From NCBI RefSeq assembly GCF_910594985.1, contig NZ_CAJVCE010000006.1, positions 1 through 64,000 on the forward strand: DNA of 64,000 bases. Reading direction: 5' to 3'. This DNA is from Paenibacillus allorhizosphaerae (GTDB taxonomy: Bacteria > Bacillota > Bacilli > Paenibacillales > NBRC-103111). Positions 1 to 8,295 of the stretch are shown here, piece after piece. Under the pieces are notes generated by a model, which saw nothing but the letters and a program-made list of their open reading frames with translations, did not search any database and was not told where the DNA came from. The position numbers were made by a program, and so were the translations under genes. The stretch's first letter is position 1. Each line of letters opens with the position of its first letter.

Positions 1-30
1 AAAAGACCCGCGGACGAATGTCCCGGATCT
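1..30 (-). terminator. Probable terminator of the first AraC gene
   Basis: On the minus strand an imperfect hairpin (GATCCGGGAC, loop ATTC, GTCCGCGGGTC) is followed by TTTT running off the window edge. It lies directly after the stop of the AraC-type gene. The T-tract is cut by the edge, so its strength cannot be judged. Confidence 0.5.
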
Positions 31-56
31 AAAAAATGATTATATCCCCGCGCTGC

Positions 57-917
57 TCATTTTCCCCATTCCATCATCTTTTTGCGAAACTCCTTCGGGG
101 AGCAGTCGTTGAACTTGCGGAAAATGCGGTAAAAATGCCCCCTGTTTTCCATCCCGATCCGCACGCCCGCTTCTTCAACGCTGACGTCCTCCGTCAGCAA
201 AATGCGTTCCGCCATCTTAATCCGGTGATAGTTCACATAGTCGATGAACGACATGCCGATCACTTTTTTAAAATAGGTCACAAAATGAGAATAGCTGATG
301 TTCGCCATTTGACTCGCTTGTTTGATCGTGATTTTCGCATTCGTATTTTTTTCGATGTAATCGAGCACGGGCTTCAGTCGCGCCATGTCCAGCTGATTTT
401 TGATCGATAAAATTTTACGGGAGTCGTACCGGAGCATCGTGAGCAGCAGCTGCCGAATATGCAAGCTGACCGCCATTTCATAACCGTAGCTCTTGTCCTG
501 CATTTCCTTGAAAATGTCGAGGATGCTTGCAATGACGGCTTGTTTGGCCTCCACGCTTTCCCTGAACAAATAATTGAGTTCGTTCAAAGAAACGCTGCTG
601 TCCATGAACAGCTTGAAATAAGGCATCGTCGTCGGATCGTAATACTGGTTGCAGTCGAACTGAAACACAATATACTCCACCCCATGGGAATGATCCCTGT
701 GAAGCTGATTGGAGCCGATCAGAATGACATCGCCGTCGCGGAGCAAGTACTGCTGCTTTTCCACGTATACGTCCAGACCACCCCGCAGAATGTACAGCAT
801 TTCCACCTGCTTATGGCAGTGCCAGTCATTCCACACATCATCGATTTTGCGATGATAAAATATTTTGAGCGGCACGAGCGGATTTTCATAAGCGACCTTC
901 TCATGGTAAATTCTCAA
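57..917 (-). CDS. AraC family transcriptional regulator
   Basis: About 286 residues. The N-terminal half is a cupin-like sensor with a WHCHKQVEMLYILRGG stretch and LLRDGDVILIGSNQLH, typical of AraC sugar sensors. The C-terminal ~100 residues hold two helix-turn-helix motifs (ITIKQASQMANISYSHF and VSVEEAGVRIG) and the family signature ending in CSPKEFRKK. The frame is open up to 953, but GGGGGAGG stands eight bases before a TTG at 917, which I take as the start. It is closely similar in layout to the AraC protein at 42827-43714. It presumably controls a sugar-use operon lying left of the window, because the genes on its right face away in function. Ligand unknown. Confidence 0.85.
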   Translation of the reverse strand: MRIYHEKVAYENPLVPLKIFYHRKIDDVWNDWHCHKQVEMLYILRGGLDVYVEKQQYLLRDGDVILIGSNQLHRDHSHGVEYIVFQFDCNQYYDPTTMPYFKLFMDSSVSLNELNYLFRESVEAKQAVIASILDIFKEMQDKSYGYEMAVSLHIRQLLLTMLRYDSRKILSIKNQLDMARLKPVLDYIEKNTNAKITIKQASQMANISYSHFVTYFKKVIGMSFIDYVNYHRIKMAERILLTEDVSVEEAGVRIGMENRGHFYRIFRKFNDCSPKEFRKKMMEWGK

Positions 918-1078
918 GCGGCTTTCCTCCCCCACGAGCCAGAAAGCTTGCACTTTCGTATTTGCTCAATTATACCATGAGAATCATTGCCGACAACCGA
1001 CATCGGCAGCTGATGCAACCGCCCAATCCAAATGTTTTCATTGTATAAAGATTTCCGCTCCGCAGTTATCCGCGAAGG

Positions 1079-1117
1079 AAAAAAGCGCCTCCAGCCGCAT
1101 CACTGCGGTTAGAAGCG
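1079..1117 (-). terminator. Rho-independent terminator after the TPR protein gene
   Basis: Read on the minus strand, a 14-bp stem (1104-1117 with 1086-1099, several G-U pairs, loop GTGA) is followed by six T residues at 1079-1084. It sits 20 bases after the stop of the TPR protein gene. Confidence 0.8.
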
Positions 1118-1136
1118 ATTAGTTTTAAGCGGGTAT

Positions 1137-3602
1137 TTAATTGCCGTACATTTGCCACTGCCACTCCCCGTCCGGCACAAACTTGCTCTTTACACGCGCC
1201 AGCATGGCGGAGGGCAATCCAAGTGCGGCACCCTTGGAGCTCTGATTCGATGAGACGATCATTCGGAAGCCTCGGTTGCCGATGTACAAGTAATCGAGCG
1301 CTTTTCCTTCATCGGCCGTCACAAGCACGTACACCCAATCGCCGTCCGTCATCGTTCCGCGAACCAAGCTGCGATCTTGTTGTTCTTCCACCCAGCTTCG
1401 GACCGAAGAGGGTAGCCGTTTGTCATCAAGACGCAGTTGTTCATAGCGGACCATGTAGCCCGGATCGTAAGCTGCGTGAGAAGATTCGTCCTGTGCCGCC
1501 GCCTTAGCCACCAACTGCTCCAGTTGCTTGCCGGCTTCCTCCGCTCGATCTCCTTGAGGGTAGCGCGCCACGATCTGCTCAAGCCAGCGCTTGTCTTTCG
1601 TGTGGGAATAGATCAACATCAGTGCATCATCAGCCAGCTCGGAGTCGGGAAACGTCTCCGCAAGCAGCTTCGCATATTCCGTCACCTTCTCATTTAACTT
1701 GGCACCGGATGTATGATACGACACTTCTTCTCCATAATGTGCCAGCTTGCTGTAGCTCAGCGCAATGGAAAACAACATTTTGGCCGCCGTCTGCGCGTTC
1801 GCCTGTTGCACGTCGATCTTTTGAAATTGTTCGATCGCCTGAATCAAATGGTTGAACCGCCCGATATAACGGTCCAGCGGCTCGTTATAATCCATGCTTT
1901 TAATTCCGCCGAGCCAGAAGAAGCTTTGCCGCTCCCCCCGCCACAGATGGTTGTAGTAAAGCAGAGGCTCCCGATAGATCGCCGCCGCCAGAGCATACTG
2001 CCCGTCTGCCTTCACGGTTCCGGTCGCTTGCTCCGCTTCTTCCGTCAGCTTCGCCATTCGCTCCGCCAGCTGCAACTGCTCGCCGACCTTCTCCCAGAAC
2101 GGATACCGGCTTGCCGCTAGCGGGATTTCCTGCTCGTCCCCTCGGGCCAAAGCACGGGCCCCCGTAAACAAGTCCTTCCCTTGATACGTATCGATAAAAG
2201 ATTGCAGCGATCGAGCCGCTTCCCGGTAACGCTTTTCCCTTATGTATTCGACCGCCATGGAATAGTCCAGCCAAGGCTTCATCCATGCCGGCAGACGGTC
2301 GGCGCGAACCGCTTCAAGCCGAGCCGAAGACATCTCGACATCCAGCACGAACAGCAGCATGCCGCTGGCGTCGTAGCCCAGATCCCGATCCCCGAGCTGC
2401 GCAGCCCGGATCAGCCAGAGCATCGCGTTCTCGCTGTCTCCGGCCTTTTGATAGCAGCGCGCGAGCCGGTATGCGGCATCATCGGCGCCAGGGTGCTTCG
2501 GATAGCGCTCCAAGAAATCAAGCCACAAGCCGATCGCTTCTTCCGGCGCATAGTAATCTTTTCCGTCCGAGTTATACCACCCGTCCTCCTCGAAATAAAA
2601 GTACGGTTTGCCGCGAATCGATTCGTAAAGTCGCGCTCCCGCGGCGAGCTCCCCGGACGGGTACATTTCCGTCAGCGCCTTCTCTACCCGCCCATTCAAG
2701 GTAACGGCAAAACCGCCTTCGGTCCCGCTTCGATACAATCGCTCCGCCGCCTCCCGGTCGCCGCTCGAATAAAACAGCGCTTGATCGATCGTTTGCTCGA
2801 TCGCCGGCTCTCCCGTAGCCGCAGCGAGCTGACGGAGCCATTGTGTCGTCTCCTCGCCCGGCGTCGGCCCGCCGACAAGTCTGCTGATGATCCGCAGCTT
2901 TTGGGCAGACGTAAGATCGTGCTCATGCTTCTCAACCAATCGGATGAGGCTCGTACCGTCCTCATGATACAACACAAAATTGAGGATCCCTTCCTGCTGC
3001 GGCTTTTGCCTGTAGGCTGCGAGCCATTCATCGATACGATCCGCAACCAGCCAATTTTTGCTGCGCATCACCCCAAGCAGCGCCTGCGTTCCATTGGCAT
3101 CGGCCGACTCCAGTCTGCGTAGCACGAGTGCCTGTTCTTCGTCGCTCAGTATTTCGGCGACAAGCCGGACGTAAGGCTCGCTTTCATACGTCTCCAGCGG
3201 GAACGAGGCGGTCCAGTCGAGCAGAGCCGGCAGCAACCGCTTATCGTTCCACAGCTGCGCCGTTGCGGCCCAAAACCGCCAATCGGGAGACAGCACGGCC
3301 TCTTGCTGCGACCCGCTGTCTTTCGCTGCTGCGGGGCGCAGCGTCAACCGCTGCAAAGCAGTCGGCAACAGCAGCTCGCGCGCCTCGGTGAGCCGGGCCG
3401 ACAGCTCGGGAGGGATGACATGTTTGCGCTCATACGCCTCCTTGGCCTCGCTCACCGTACGAACCAGTTCCTCCGGCCAAACGGGTTCCTTGACCAGCTC
3501 CATCGCATGAGCGGAGTGTCTTGCGTCGCTCAGCGGAATGCTGGCAGCCGTCAAGGCAGCCGTTACCGTCAACGCAATCAATCGGGACAAACGCTTCATC
3601 AT
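1137..3602 (-). CDS. Secreted TPR-repeat protein of unknown function
   Basis: About 821 residues. A basic start (KRLSRLIAL), a hydrophobic stretch and an Ala-rich region give a signal peptide with likely cleavage near AHA. The body is alpha-helical with degenerate tetratricopeptide or HEAT-like repeats. The clearest are around residues 355-400 (WLDFLERYPKHPGADDAAYR..., then QKAGDSENAMLWLIRAA) and near residues 660-710. The extreme C-terminus looks like a small separate beta domain. The frame opens at a GTG (3608) that touches the Shine-Dalgarno sequence, so the ATG at 3602 or 3599 is the likelier start. No enzymatic motif was found. It may be an envelope scaffold or assembly factor. It is monocistronic, with its own terminator. 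Confidence 0.7.
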   Translation of the reverse strand: MMKRLSRLIALTVTAALTAASIPLSDARHSAHAMELVKEPVWPEELVRTVSEAKEAYERKHVIPPELSARLTEARELLLPTALQRLTLRPAAAKDSGSQQEAVLSPDWRFWAATAQLWNDKRLLPALLDWTASFPLETYESEPYVRLVAEILSDEEQALVLRRLESADANGTQALLGVMRSKNWLVADRIDEWLAAYRQKPQQEGILNFVLYHEDGTSLIRLVEKHEHDLTSAQKLRIISRLVGGPTPGEETTQWLRQLAAATGEPAIEQTIDQALFYSSGDREAAERLYRSGTEGGFAVTLNGRVEKALTEMYPSGELAAGARLYESIRGKPYFYFEEDGWYNSDGKDYYAPEEAIGLWLDFLERYPKHPGADDAAYRLARCYQKAGDSENAMLWLIRAAQLGDRDLGYDASGMLLFVLDVEMSSARLEAVRADRLPAWMKPWLDYSMAVEYIREKRYREAARSLQSFIDTYQGKDLFTGARALARGDEQEIPLAASRYPFWEKVGEQLQLAERMAKLTEEAEQATGTVKADGQYALAAAIYREPLLYYNHLWRGERQSFFWLGGIKSMDYNEPLDRYIGRFNHLIQAIEQFQKIDVQQANAQTAAKMLFSIALSYSKLAHYGEEVSYHTSGAKLNEKVTEYAKLLAETFPDSELADDALMLIYSHTKDKRWLEQIVARYPQGDRAEEAGKQLEQLVAKAAAQDESSHAAYDPGYMVRYEQLRLDDKRLPSSVRSWVEEQQDRSLVRGTMTDGDWVYVLVTADEGKALDYLYIGNRGFRMIVSSNQSSKGAALGLPSAMLARVKSKFVPDGEWQWQMYGN

Positions 3603-3662
3603 CTTCACCTTTCCGTACGATAGGGTACACTGGTTTTTGACGAGAAGCGCAGGAAAAAAGTT

Positions 3663-4985
3663 CTAAGTCCGCGCGGAAAGTTTGCGTGCTTCCCTAAATC
3701 CCCGGGACAACGGCACACCGATCACGGCAAACACGAGCAAACAGTAAAACAATCGGTGATAATCGGCCATAAGGCTGACCATGACGGAAGCAGCCATCCC
3801 GCCTATATACCGGAAGGTCGAAAAAATGCCGGAAGCCACGCCGGACATGTCTTTGGATACGGATTGCAGCGATGCCGCCTGCATGGATGGAGTGCCGATT
3901 CCTGCGCCGACGCCTCCTACCAGCAAGACGGCCGCAATGAAAATAAACGACGGATACCAATAGATCCCTAAAAATCCGAGCAAAGCTGCGCCTTGTACGA
4001 TAAACGATGCCCCGATCAGCCGCCGCTTTCCGATGCGCTCGCTCAAAGAGCCGCCAAACCAGGAGAACGCCGACATCGCCAGCGAAAAAATAAACAGCAT
4101 CGTCCCGACCGCCTGGACGGAATAATGAAATTCCTTCTGCAGCAGCACCGGCATCACAAGAATGGTGCTGTACATTATCGCATTGCTGAGCAGTATGGAC
4201 ACATTCGCGCTGGCAAACATCGGCTGCCGGAACAGATCGAACCGGATCAGCGGTTCCGCGCAGCGCAGCTCCCGGCGAATAAACAAAATAACCGTAACTG
4301 CAAGCAACGCCACCGTCCATACATTGATGAATTGCGGATGGGTAACGGACAAGGTTAGCACCGTAAGCCCGATCGTGAGGTACACGGAGCCGAGAATGTC
4401 GAGAGACAATCCGTTTTGAACTCCCTTGCTCTTGGGCAAATAAACCCAGGAGGCCACGAGACTGAACAGCGCGAACGGAAGGTTCACCCAGAAAATCGAC
4501 GTCCACCCCCACAGCCCGATCAGCAGCGAACCTGCCAAAGGGCCGATCGCCGCGCCAAGCCCCATCAGCAAGCCGAACGTTCCGAATGCCCGGCCGAGCC
4601 GCTCCTTGGGGACGACATCGCGAATCAAAGCGCTCGCGTTCGGCGCCGCAATCGCCCCGCCTATAGCCTGAATCGCCCGAAACACAATAAGCCACAACAA
4701 ATTGAACGAGAAAATGCAGGCTGCCGCCGCAGCTAGAAACAGCCCCATCCCTAACAAAAACATCGTCCGTTTACCGAATAGGTCGCCCATCTTCCCGGCA
4801 ATCGGCTGAACGGCCGCCATGACGATCAAGTAAATCGTAATGACCCAGGAAGCTTGGGAGAGCGGGATGGCAAGCGCATCGCTGATCGTAGGCAATCCGA
4901 CGGCAATCATGGTGGAATTGACCGGAACCAGGAACGTTCCGGTCAAGATGGATAGCATGACGAGCCGCTGGCTAGACTTGCCCAA
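3663..4985 (-). CDS. MFS drug-efflux transporter, DHA2-type
   Basis: 440 residues with at least 12 and probably 14 hydrophobic segments. The N-terminal motif PVNSTMIAVGLPTISDAL is typical of QacA/EmrB-like proton-coupled drug exporters. The loop motif GKMGDLFGKR (motif A) lies near residue 65, and motif C-like GLGAAIGPLAGSLL near residue 145. The start is a TTG that overlaps the end of the upstream phosphotransferase-like gene by 14 bases, so translation is probably coupled. Its place as last gene of the two-part PEP-utilising-enzyme operon suggests export of the same toxic compound that the enzyme modifies. The substrate is inferred, not shown. Confidence 0.85.
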   Translation of the reverse strand: MGKSSQRLVMLSILTGTFLVPVNSTMIAVGLPTISDALAIPLSQASWVITIYLIVMAAVQPIAGKMGDLFGKRTMFLLGMGLFLAAAAACIFSFNLLWLIVFRAIQAIGGAIAAPNASALIRDVVPKERLGRAFGTFGLLMGLGAAIGPLAGSLLIGLWGWTSIFWVNLPFALFSLVASWVYLPKSKGVQNGLSLDILGSVYLTIGLTVLTLSVTHPQFINVWTVALLAVTVILFIRRELRCAEPLIRFDLFRQPMFASANVSILLSNAIMYSTILVMPVLLQKEFHYSVQAVGTMLFIFSLAMSAFSWFGGSLSERIGKRRLIGASFIVQGAALLGFLGIYWYPSFIFIAAVLLVGGVGAGIGTPSMQAASLQSVSKDMSGVASGIFSTFRYIGGMAASVMVSLMADYHRLFYCLLVFAVIGVPLSRGFREARKLSART

Positions 4986-6606
4986 AATGCACCACTCCTT
5001 TGGAGCCGTCCACCGTAACCCGATCTCCGTCTTTCAGCACGGAGGTTGCGACTTTGGAACCGACTACCGCCGGCAGCTTGTATTCTCTGGCTACCGTACC
5101 CGCATGGGATAAAATGCCCCCGGTATCGGTAACGATCGCCCCGACGATCGAAAACAACGCCGTCCATGGCGGTGTAGTCGTCTTGCATACCAATATGTCT
5201 CCATGTTCCACTTTGCCGAAATCTTCCGGCCCCAGAACGACCTTCACCGTACCCGTATAGACGCCTTGCGACGCCGCATAGCCTGTAAACGTCTGCTCCT
5301 GCTCGCGAATTTCCGGCGGCTTTCCACCGAAAACGCGCTCCAAGGCCGGATCGAGCGACTGCTGCTTCGGCGGTTCCCCGTAAAAGGGTGCGGCTTTTTT
5401 GCGCTTGTTGGCTTCGTGCTCGATTTTCCGCTGCTCCACTTTGCCGTGCTGCGCCGACGGTGCGGATAAAACGTCAAGCAGCTCATCCAAATAGAAATGG
5501 AAAATGTCCTGACGGTCCGCGAGCACCCCATTTTCGACAAGCAGCTCGCCGGTGCGAAGCAGAAACGGCCTCGACTTGGCAGGCAGCATGGCATCGATAT
5601 AGAAGTGGTGATCTTCATCGAGTCCCCACGAATCGAGCGCCCATTGATACATCGTGGCGAAATTCCGCTTCAATTCCCCTTCGGGAAGCTTGGCGAACAA
5701 CTCCGCAGCCCGTGCTTCCCTTTCTTTTACGATTCGGGCGAATTGTTCGTCGAAATCGTAGTCCTTCCGGATATACGAAGCAATAATGCGCAGCGCATGC
5801 TCCGGGTTTTCCACCCAAGTCTCGTCGGCGAACTCATGCGAATTGGCCGAGCGGTGGCCGTATTCCTCCAATACGAGCCGTAAATGCCGAAGCAGTTCTC
5901 TTCCCGGTTCAGTTGCTTCGAGACGCTTTATATATCCCGACTCGGCCGGCTGCACCGTTAATGCCGCTCTTGTCTGCGGGTCGCGTTTGGCCAGATCGGC
6001 CAGCTTCCACAGCTCCCTGTCCGTCTCCAGCGACTTGTTCATCACTCCCGAAAGAAGATCGTAGACGACCGTCGTTTCCGTTTCGCCCGTGAGCTGGCCA
6101 TACATTTGCTCCAGAGCCATGAAGCCTCCTCGCGGCATGACGATTTCGAAGTGGAGCTGCCAGGCCCTGCGGTAAAAATCGAATAGTTCCATGACGCGTT
6201 CCCTGGCTTCTTCCAGCGTAGACGTCGAATTCCGGTATTCATCCAGCTTCCGGTAAAACGGCAAAAATTCATTTTCAACAAAGCCGAACAAACGATCTTT
6301 CTGGACCGGAAGCAAAGAACTTATCGCTTCCTGATGTTCCTTCAACCGCTGCTCCGGATTGCCGGGAAACGGTACGTTTTGCTGGTAGATGCGGCCGTCC
6401 GCCAGCTTAAACCGGAACTGTGTGAGCGGAAGCTTCAAATTGTCAAAGGCGCGTTGCGTCCCTTCCGAAACAGCCGGCGCCATAAAGGAGGCGAATAAAG
6501 GGGTAAGCGCGTGCGACAGGTGAACGTCATCCTGAATCCAGAAGCCTTGCTTCCGGTCTTCCTCGCTTAACAGAAGTTCGTTTTGAAACGTTTGCGTAAT
6601 TTCCAT
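4972..6606 (-). CDS. PEP-utilising enzyme, substrate-binding and His-swivel part of a split rifampin-phosphotransferase-like protein
   Basis: 544 residues. The C-terminal ~90 residues are the swivelling phosphohistidine domain of the PEP synthase/PPDK superfamily, with the motif TDTGGILSHAGTVARE whose His would carry phosphate. The preceding ~430 residues are helical, like the acceptor-binding domain of rifampin phosphotransferase. The ATP-grasp domain of that enzyme is missing here and is encoded separately 45 bp upstream (6652-7551). The two products together (about 843 residues) match the domain order and size of one rifampin phosphotransferase (about 860 residues, known from the family). 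The next gene is an MFS exporter. Rifamycin as substrate is a guess; only the architecture is seen. Confidence 0.8.
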   Translation of the reverse strand: MEITQTFQNELLLSEEDRKQGFWIQDDVHLSHALTPLFASFMAPAVSEGTQRAFDNLKLPLTQFRFKLADGRIYQQNVPFPGNPEQRLKEHQEAISSLLPVQKDRLFGFVENEFLPFYRKLDEYRNSTSTLEEARERVMELFDFYRRAWQLHFEIVMPRGGFMALEQMYGQLTGETETTVVYDLLSGVMNKSLETDRELWKLADLAKRDPQTRAALTVQPAESGYIKRLEATEPGRELLRHLRLVLEEYGHRSANSHEFADETWVENPEHALRIIASYIRKDYDFDEQFARIVKEREARAAELFAKLPEGELKRNFATMYQWALDSWGLDEDHHFYIDAMLPAKSRPFLLRTGELLVENGVLADRQDIFHFYLDELLDVLSAPSAQHGKVEQRKIEHEANKRKKAAPFYGEPPKQQSLDPALERVFGGKPPEIREQEQTFTGYAASQGVYTGTVKVVLGPEDFGKVEHGDILVCKTTTPPWTALFSIVGAIVTDTGGILSHAGTVAREYKLPAVVGSKVATSVLKDGDRVTVDGSKGVVHFGQV

Positions 6607-6651
6607 AAGAACCCTCCCGAATATTGACGTTCATATAGGAACAGCCATCCG

Positions 6652-7551
6652 CTACGCTGTAACCGGACGCACCTGCAGGATGTAGACGCGCCCGTCCTTT
6701 ACGGCGAACTCGATATCTACCGGATTTTCGTAAAGCGCCTCGATTGTTTTCGTCTGATCCGCAAGCAGCCGCACCTGGTCGTCCGTGAGGCAGAAGCGGT
6801 TTTGTTCTTCCTGTGTCGTTTCGGCTTCCACCGTCCCTTTCGCCGCAGCGACAATTTTCATTTCTTTGCAGCCTAACTCCTTATGTATGCTCCCGGACTG
6901 TTTTTCGATAAAATACGCATCCGGGGTGACAAGTCCTGATACGACCGCTTCACCTAGACCGTAGCTGGCGTTAATGATCATTTCGCCTTTATTTTGCGTG
7001 ACCGGATTCATGCTGAACACCACGCCGGATACATCGGCCTGAACCATTCGCTGAACAAGCACGCCCATCGGCAAATCGTTTACGTTCCAGTCGATATGAC
7101 TCTGGAGCGCATAGCCTTGTACCCGAGCCGAGAAAAGCGAAGCCCAGCAGCGCTTCAAGCTTTCCAGCAAATGGGGCAAATCCGTCACATTTAAAATCGT
7201 TTCATACTGCCCCGCAAACGAAGCGTTCTCCAGATCTTCGGCCGACGAGGACGAACGAACCGCGACCGCGCTCCTGCCCTCCTGCTCGTTCAAATGTTCG
7301 AAAGCGGCGGCAACCTCGCTCTGTACATCATCCGGAATGGCCGCGTCAAGGAGCCGGGCCTCGAACTCATTGTCCGCTGCGCCCGGCTGGATGCCGTTGT
7401 AAGAAAGAAACCGCTCCAGCGCCTCGGATGTGATGACAAAACCGCCCGGGATCGCGATGTTGCGCCCGGTCAATCTGGCAAGCTGCAGTGCTTTGGAGCC
7501 GATTCGCACCACCGGTTCTTGGCCGGCCTTATTCAATGCTACGGTGAACAA
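6652..7551 (-). CDS. PEP/pyruvate-binding ATP-grasp protein, N-terminal part of a split phosphotransferase-like enzyme
   Basis: 299 residues matching only the ATP-binding domain of PEP synthase, PPDK or rifampin phosphotransferase. Near the start are RIGSKALQLARLTG and IPGGFVITSEA. Further on are VAVRSSSSAEDLENASFAGQYET, VQRMVQADVSGVVFSMNP and GLGEAVVSGLVTPD, and the C-terminus is DIEFAVKDGRVYILQVRPVTA. The start is TTG, seven bases after AAGGAGG. It would bind ATP and generate the phosphate carried by the histidine domain of the next gene. It is the first gene of a three-gene operon (ATP domain, His domain, MFS). Confidence 0.82.
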   Translation of the reverse strand: MFTVALNKAGQEPVVRIGSKALQLARLTGRNIAIPGGFVITSEALERFLSYNGIQPGAADNEFEARLLDAAIPDDVQSEVAAAFEHLNEQEGRSAVAVRSSSSAEDLENASFAGQYETILNVTDLPHLLESLKRCWASLFSARVQGYALQSHIDWNVNDLPMGVLVQRMVQADVSGVVFSMNPVTQNKGEMIINASYGLGEAVVSGLVTPDAYFIEKQSGSIHKELGCKEMKIVAAAKGTVEAETTQEEQNRFCLTDDQVRLLADQTKTIEALYENPVDIEFAVKDGRVYILQVRPVTA

Positions 7552-7615
7552 CCTAATGCCTCCTTTTCCTTTATTTACAAAATCTTAACATACCTTATCC
7601 ATATATAGCGCCGAT

Positions 7616-7656
7616 TTGACCAATTATTAATGTTTTGTAAATAAACTTTTGGTCAA
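7616..7656. repeat. Inverted repeat TTGACCAA-N25-TTGGTCAA upstream of the split phosphotransferase operon
   Basis: Perfect 8-bp arms at 7616-7623 and 7649-7656 lie about 65-105 bp before the TTG start at 7551, in AT-rich DNA that must hold the operon promoter. The spacing of about three helical turns could suit a dimeric regulator. The right arm lies inside the first copy of the 36-bp repeat described next. Confidence 0.45.
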
Positions 7657-7663
7657 CGAATAA
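7628..7663. repeat. 36-bp direct repeat, copy 1
   Basis: Copy 1 (TAATGTTTTG ... GGTCAACGAATAA) matches 29 of 36 bases with 8158-8193. The two copies bracket the truncated DUF2243 gene. Confidence 0.6.
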
Positions 7664-7751
7664 GCATAGCGGCATCGCAACATAGCATGGAGCAAAAACA
7701 AAAAAAGCTGCGCATATAAGACTTGGATGGGGACAGTGGCACAGCACAAAT

Positions 7752-8099
7752 ATGCATACGGATCGTCAGCATCAAATCGTTAGCGACGGAATTTTCCACC
7801 TCACGGTGACCGCCATTACTTTTGTGGCAAGCATTGTGCTTTGGAATAGCGATCCAACGGAAACCGGGAATAGAAACAAACTGTTTGCGAGTGGGTTACT
7901 TTCAGGCGCCGGCCTCTTTAATTTTCTAGAAGGGGTAATCAATCATCATATCCTTCAGCTTCATCATGAAAGACCAGGCCAAAATCAATTCTTTTTTGAC
8001 CTTGCTTACGATATAACCGGGATCCTTATGATCCTGATAGGTTTAGCATTATTAAAATCGTTTCCCGGCAAAACAAAGCAAAAAGTGCCGGCACGCTAG
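7752..8099 (+). pseudogene. DUF2243 membrane protein, N-terminally truncated remnant
   Basis: The open frame from the first ATG gives 115 residues that match only the second half of DUF2243 proteins: IVSDGIFHLTVTAITF, then LLSGAGLFNFLEGVINHHILQLHH and a final hydrophobic segment (DITGILMILIGLALL). Translation continues open upstream of the ATG as GQWHSTN, which fits the QWHH-type motif normally ending the first half. The missing first half (two membrane segments) and the lack of a ribosome site before 7752 show that this is a broken gene, not a short one. It lies between two copies of a 36-bp repeat. The function of the family is unknown. Confidence 0.65.
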
Positions 8100-8157
8100 C
8101 GGAAGGACTCAGCGAATAAAGGCGATGCCTGGATCGTCCCAACGGCTCCATATGCCA

Positions 8158-8193
8158 TAATGTTTTGCAGATACGCTTCCGGTCAACGATTAA
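8158..8193. repeat. 36-bp direct repeat, copy 2
   Basis: Second copy of the repeat at 7628-7663, same orientation, seven mismatches. It follows the truncated DUF2243 frame by about 60 bp. Confidence 0.6.
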
Positions 8194-8206
8194 CCCCAAA
8201 TATGAC

Positions 8207-8247
8207 AATAACCCAAAGCCCGTCTTACTAGCGGACTTTGGGTTATT
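8207..8247. terminator. Bidirectional hairpin between convergent genes
   Basis: Perfect 12-bp stem AATAACCCAAAG / CTTTGGGTTATT with a 17-base loop, lying between the DUF2243 remnant (plus) and the SBP gene that ends at 8296 (minus). There is no long T-tract on either strand, so its efficiency is uncertain. Confidence 0.6.
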
Positions 8248-8295
8248 TGAGATAACGGAAACGAAGCGCCCAGGTTCAACCTGCAGCCGATAGGC

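Noticed and set aside
7552..7700. A rifamycin-associated element upstream of the split phosphotransferase operon
   Set aside because: I could not find a sequence I can match to that element with confidence; only the TTGACCAA dyad is visible.
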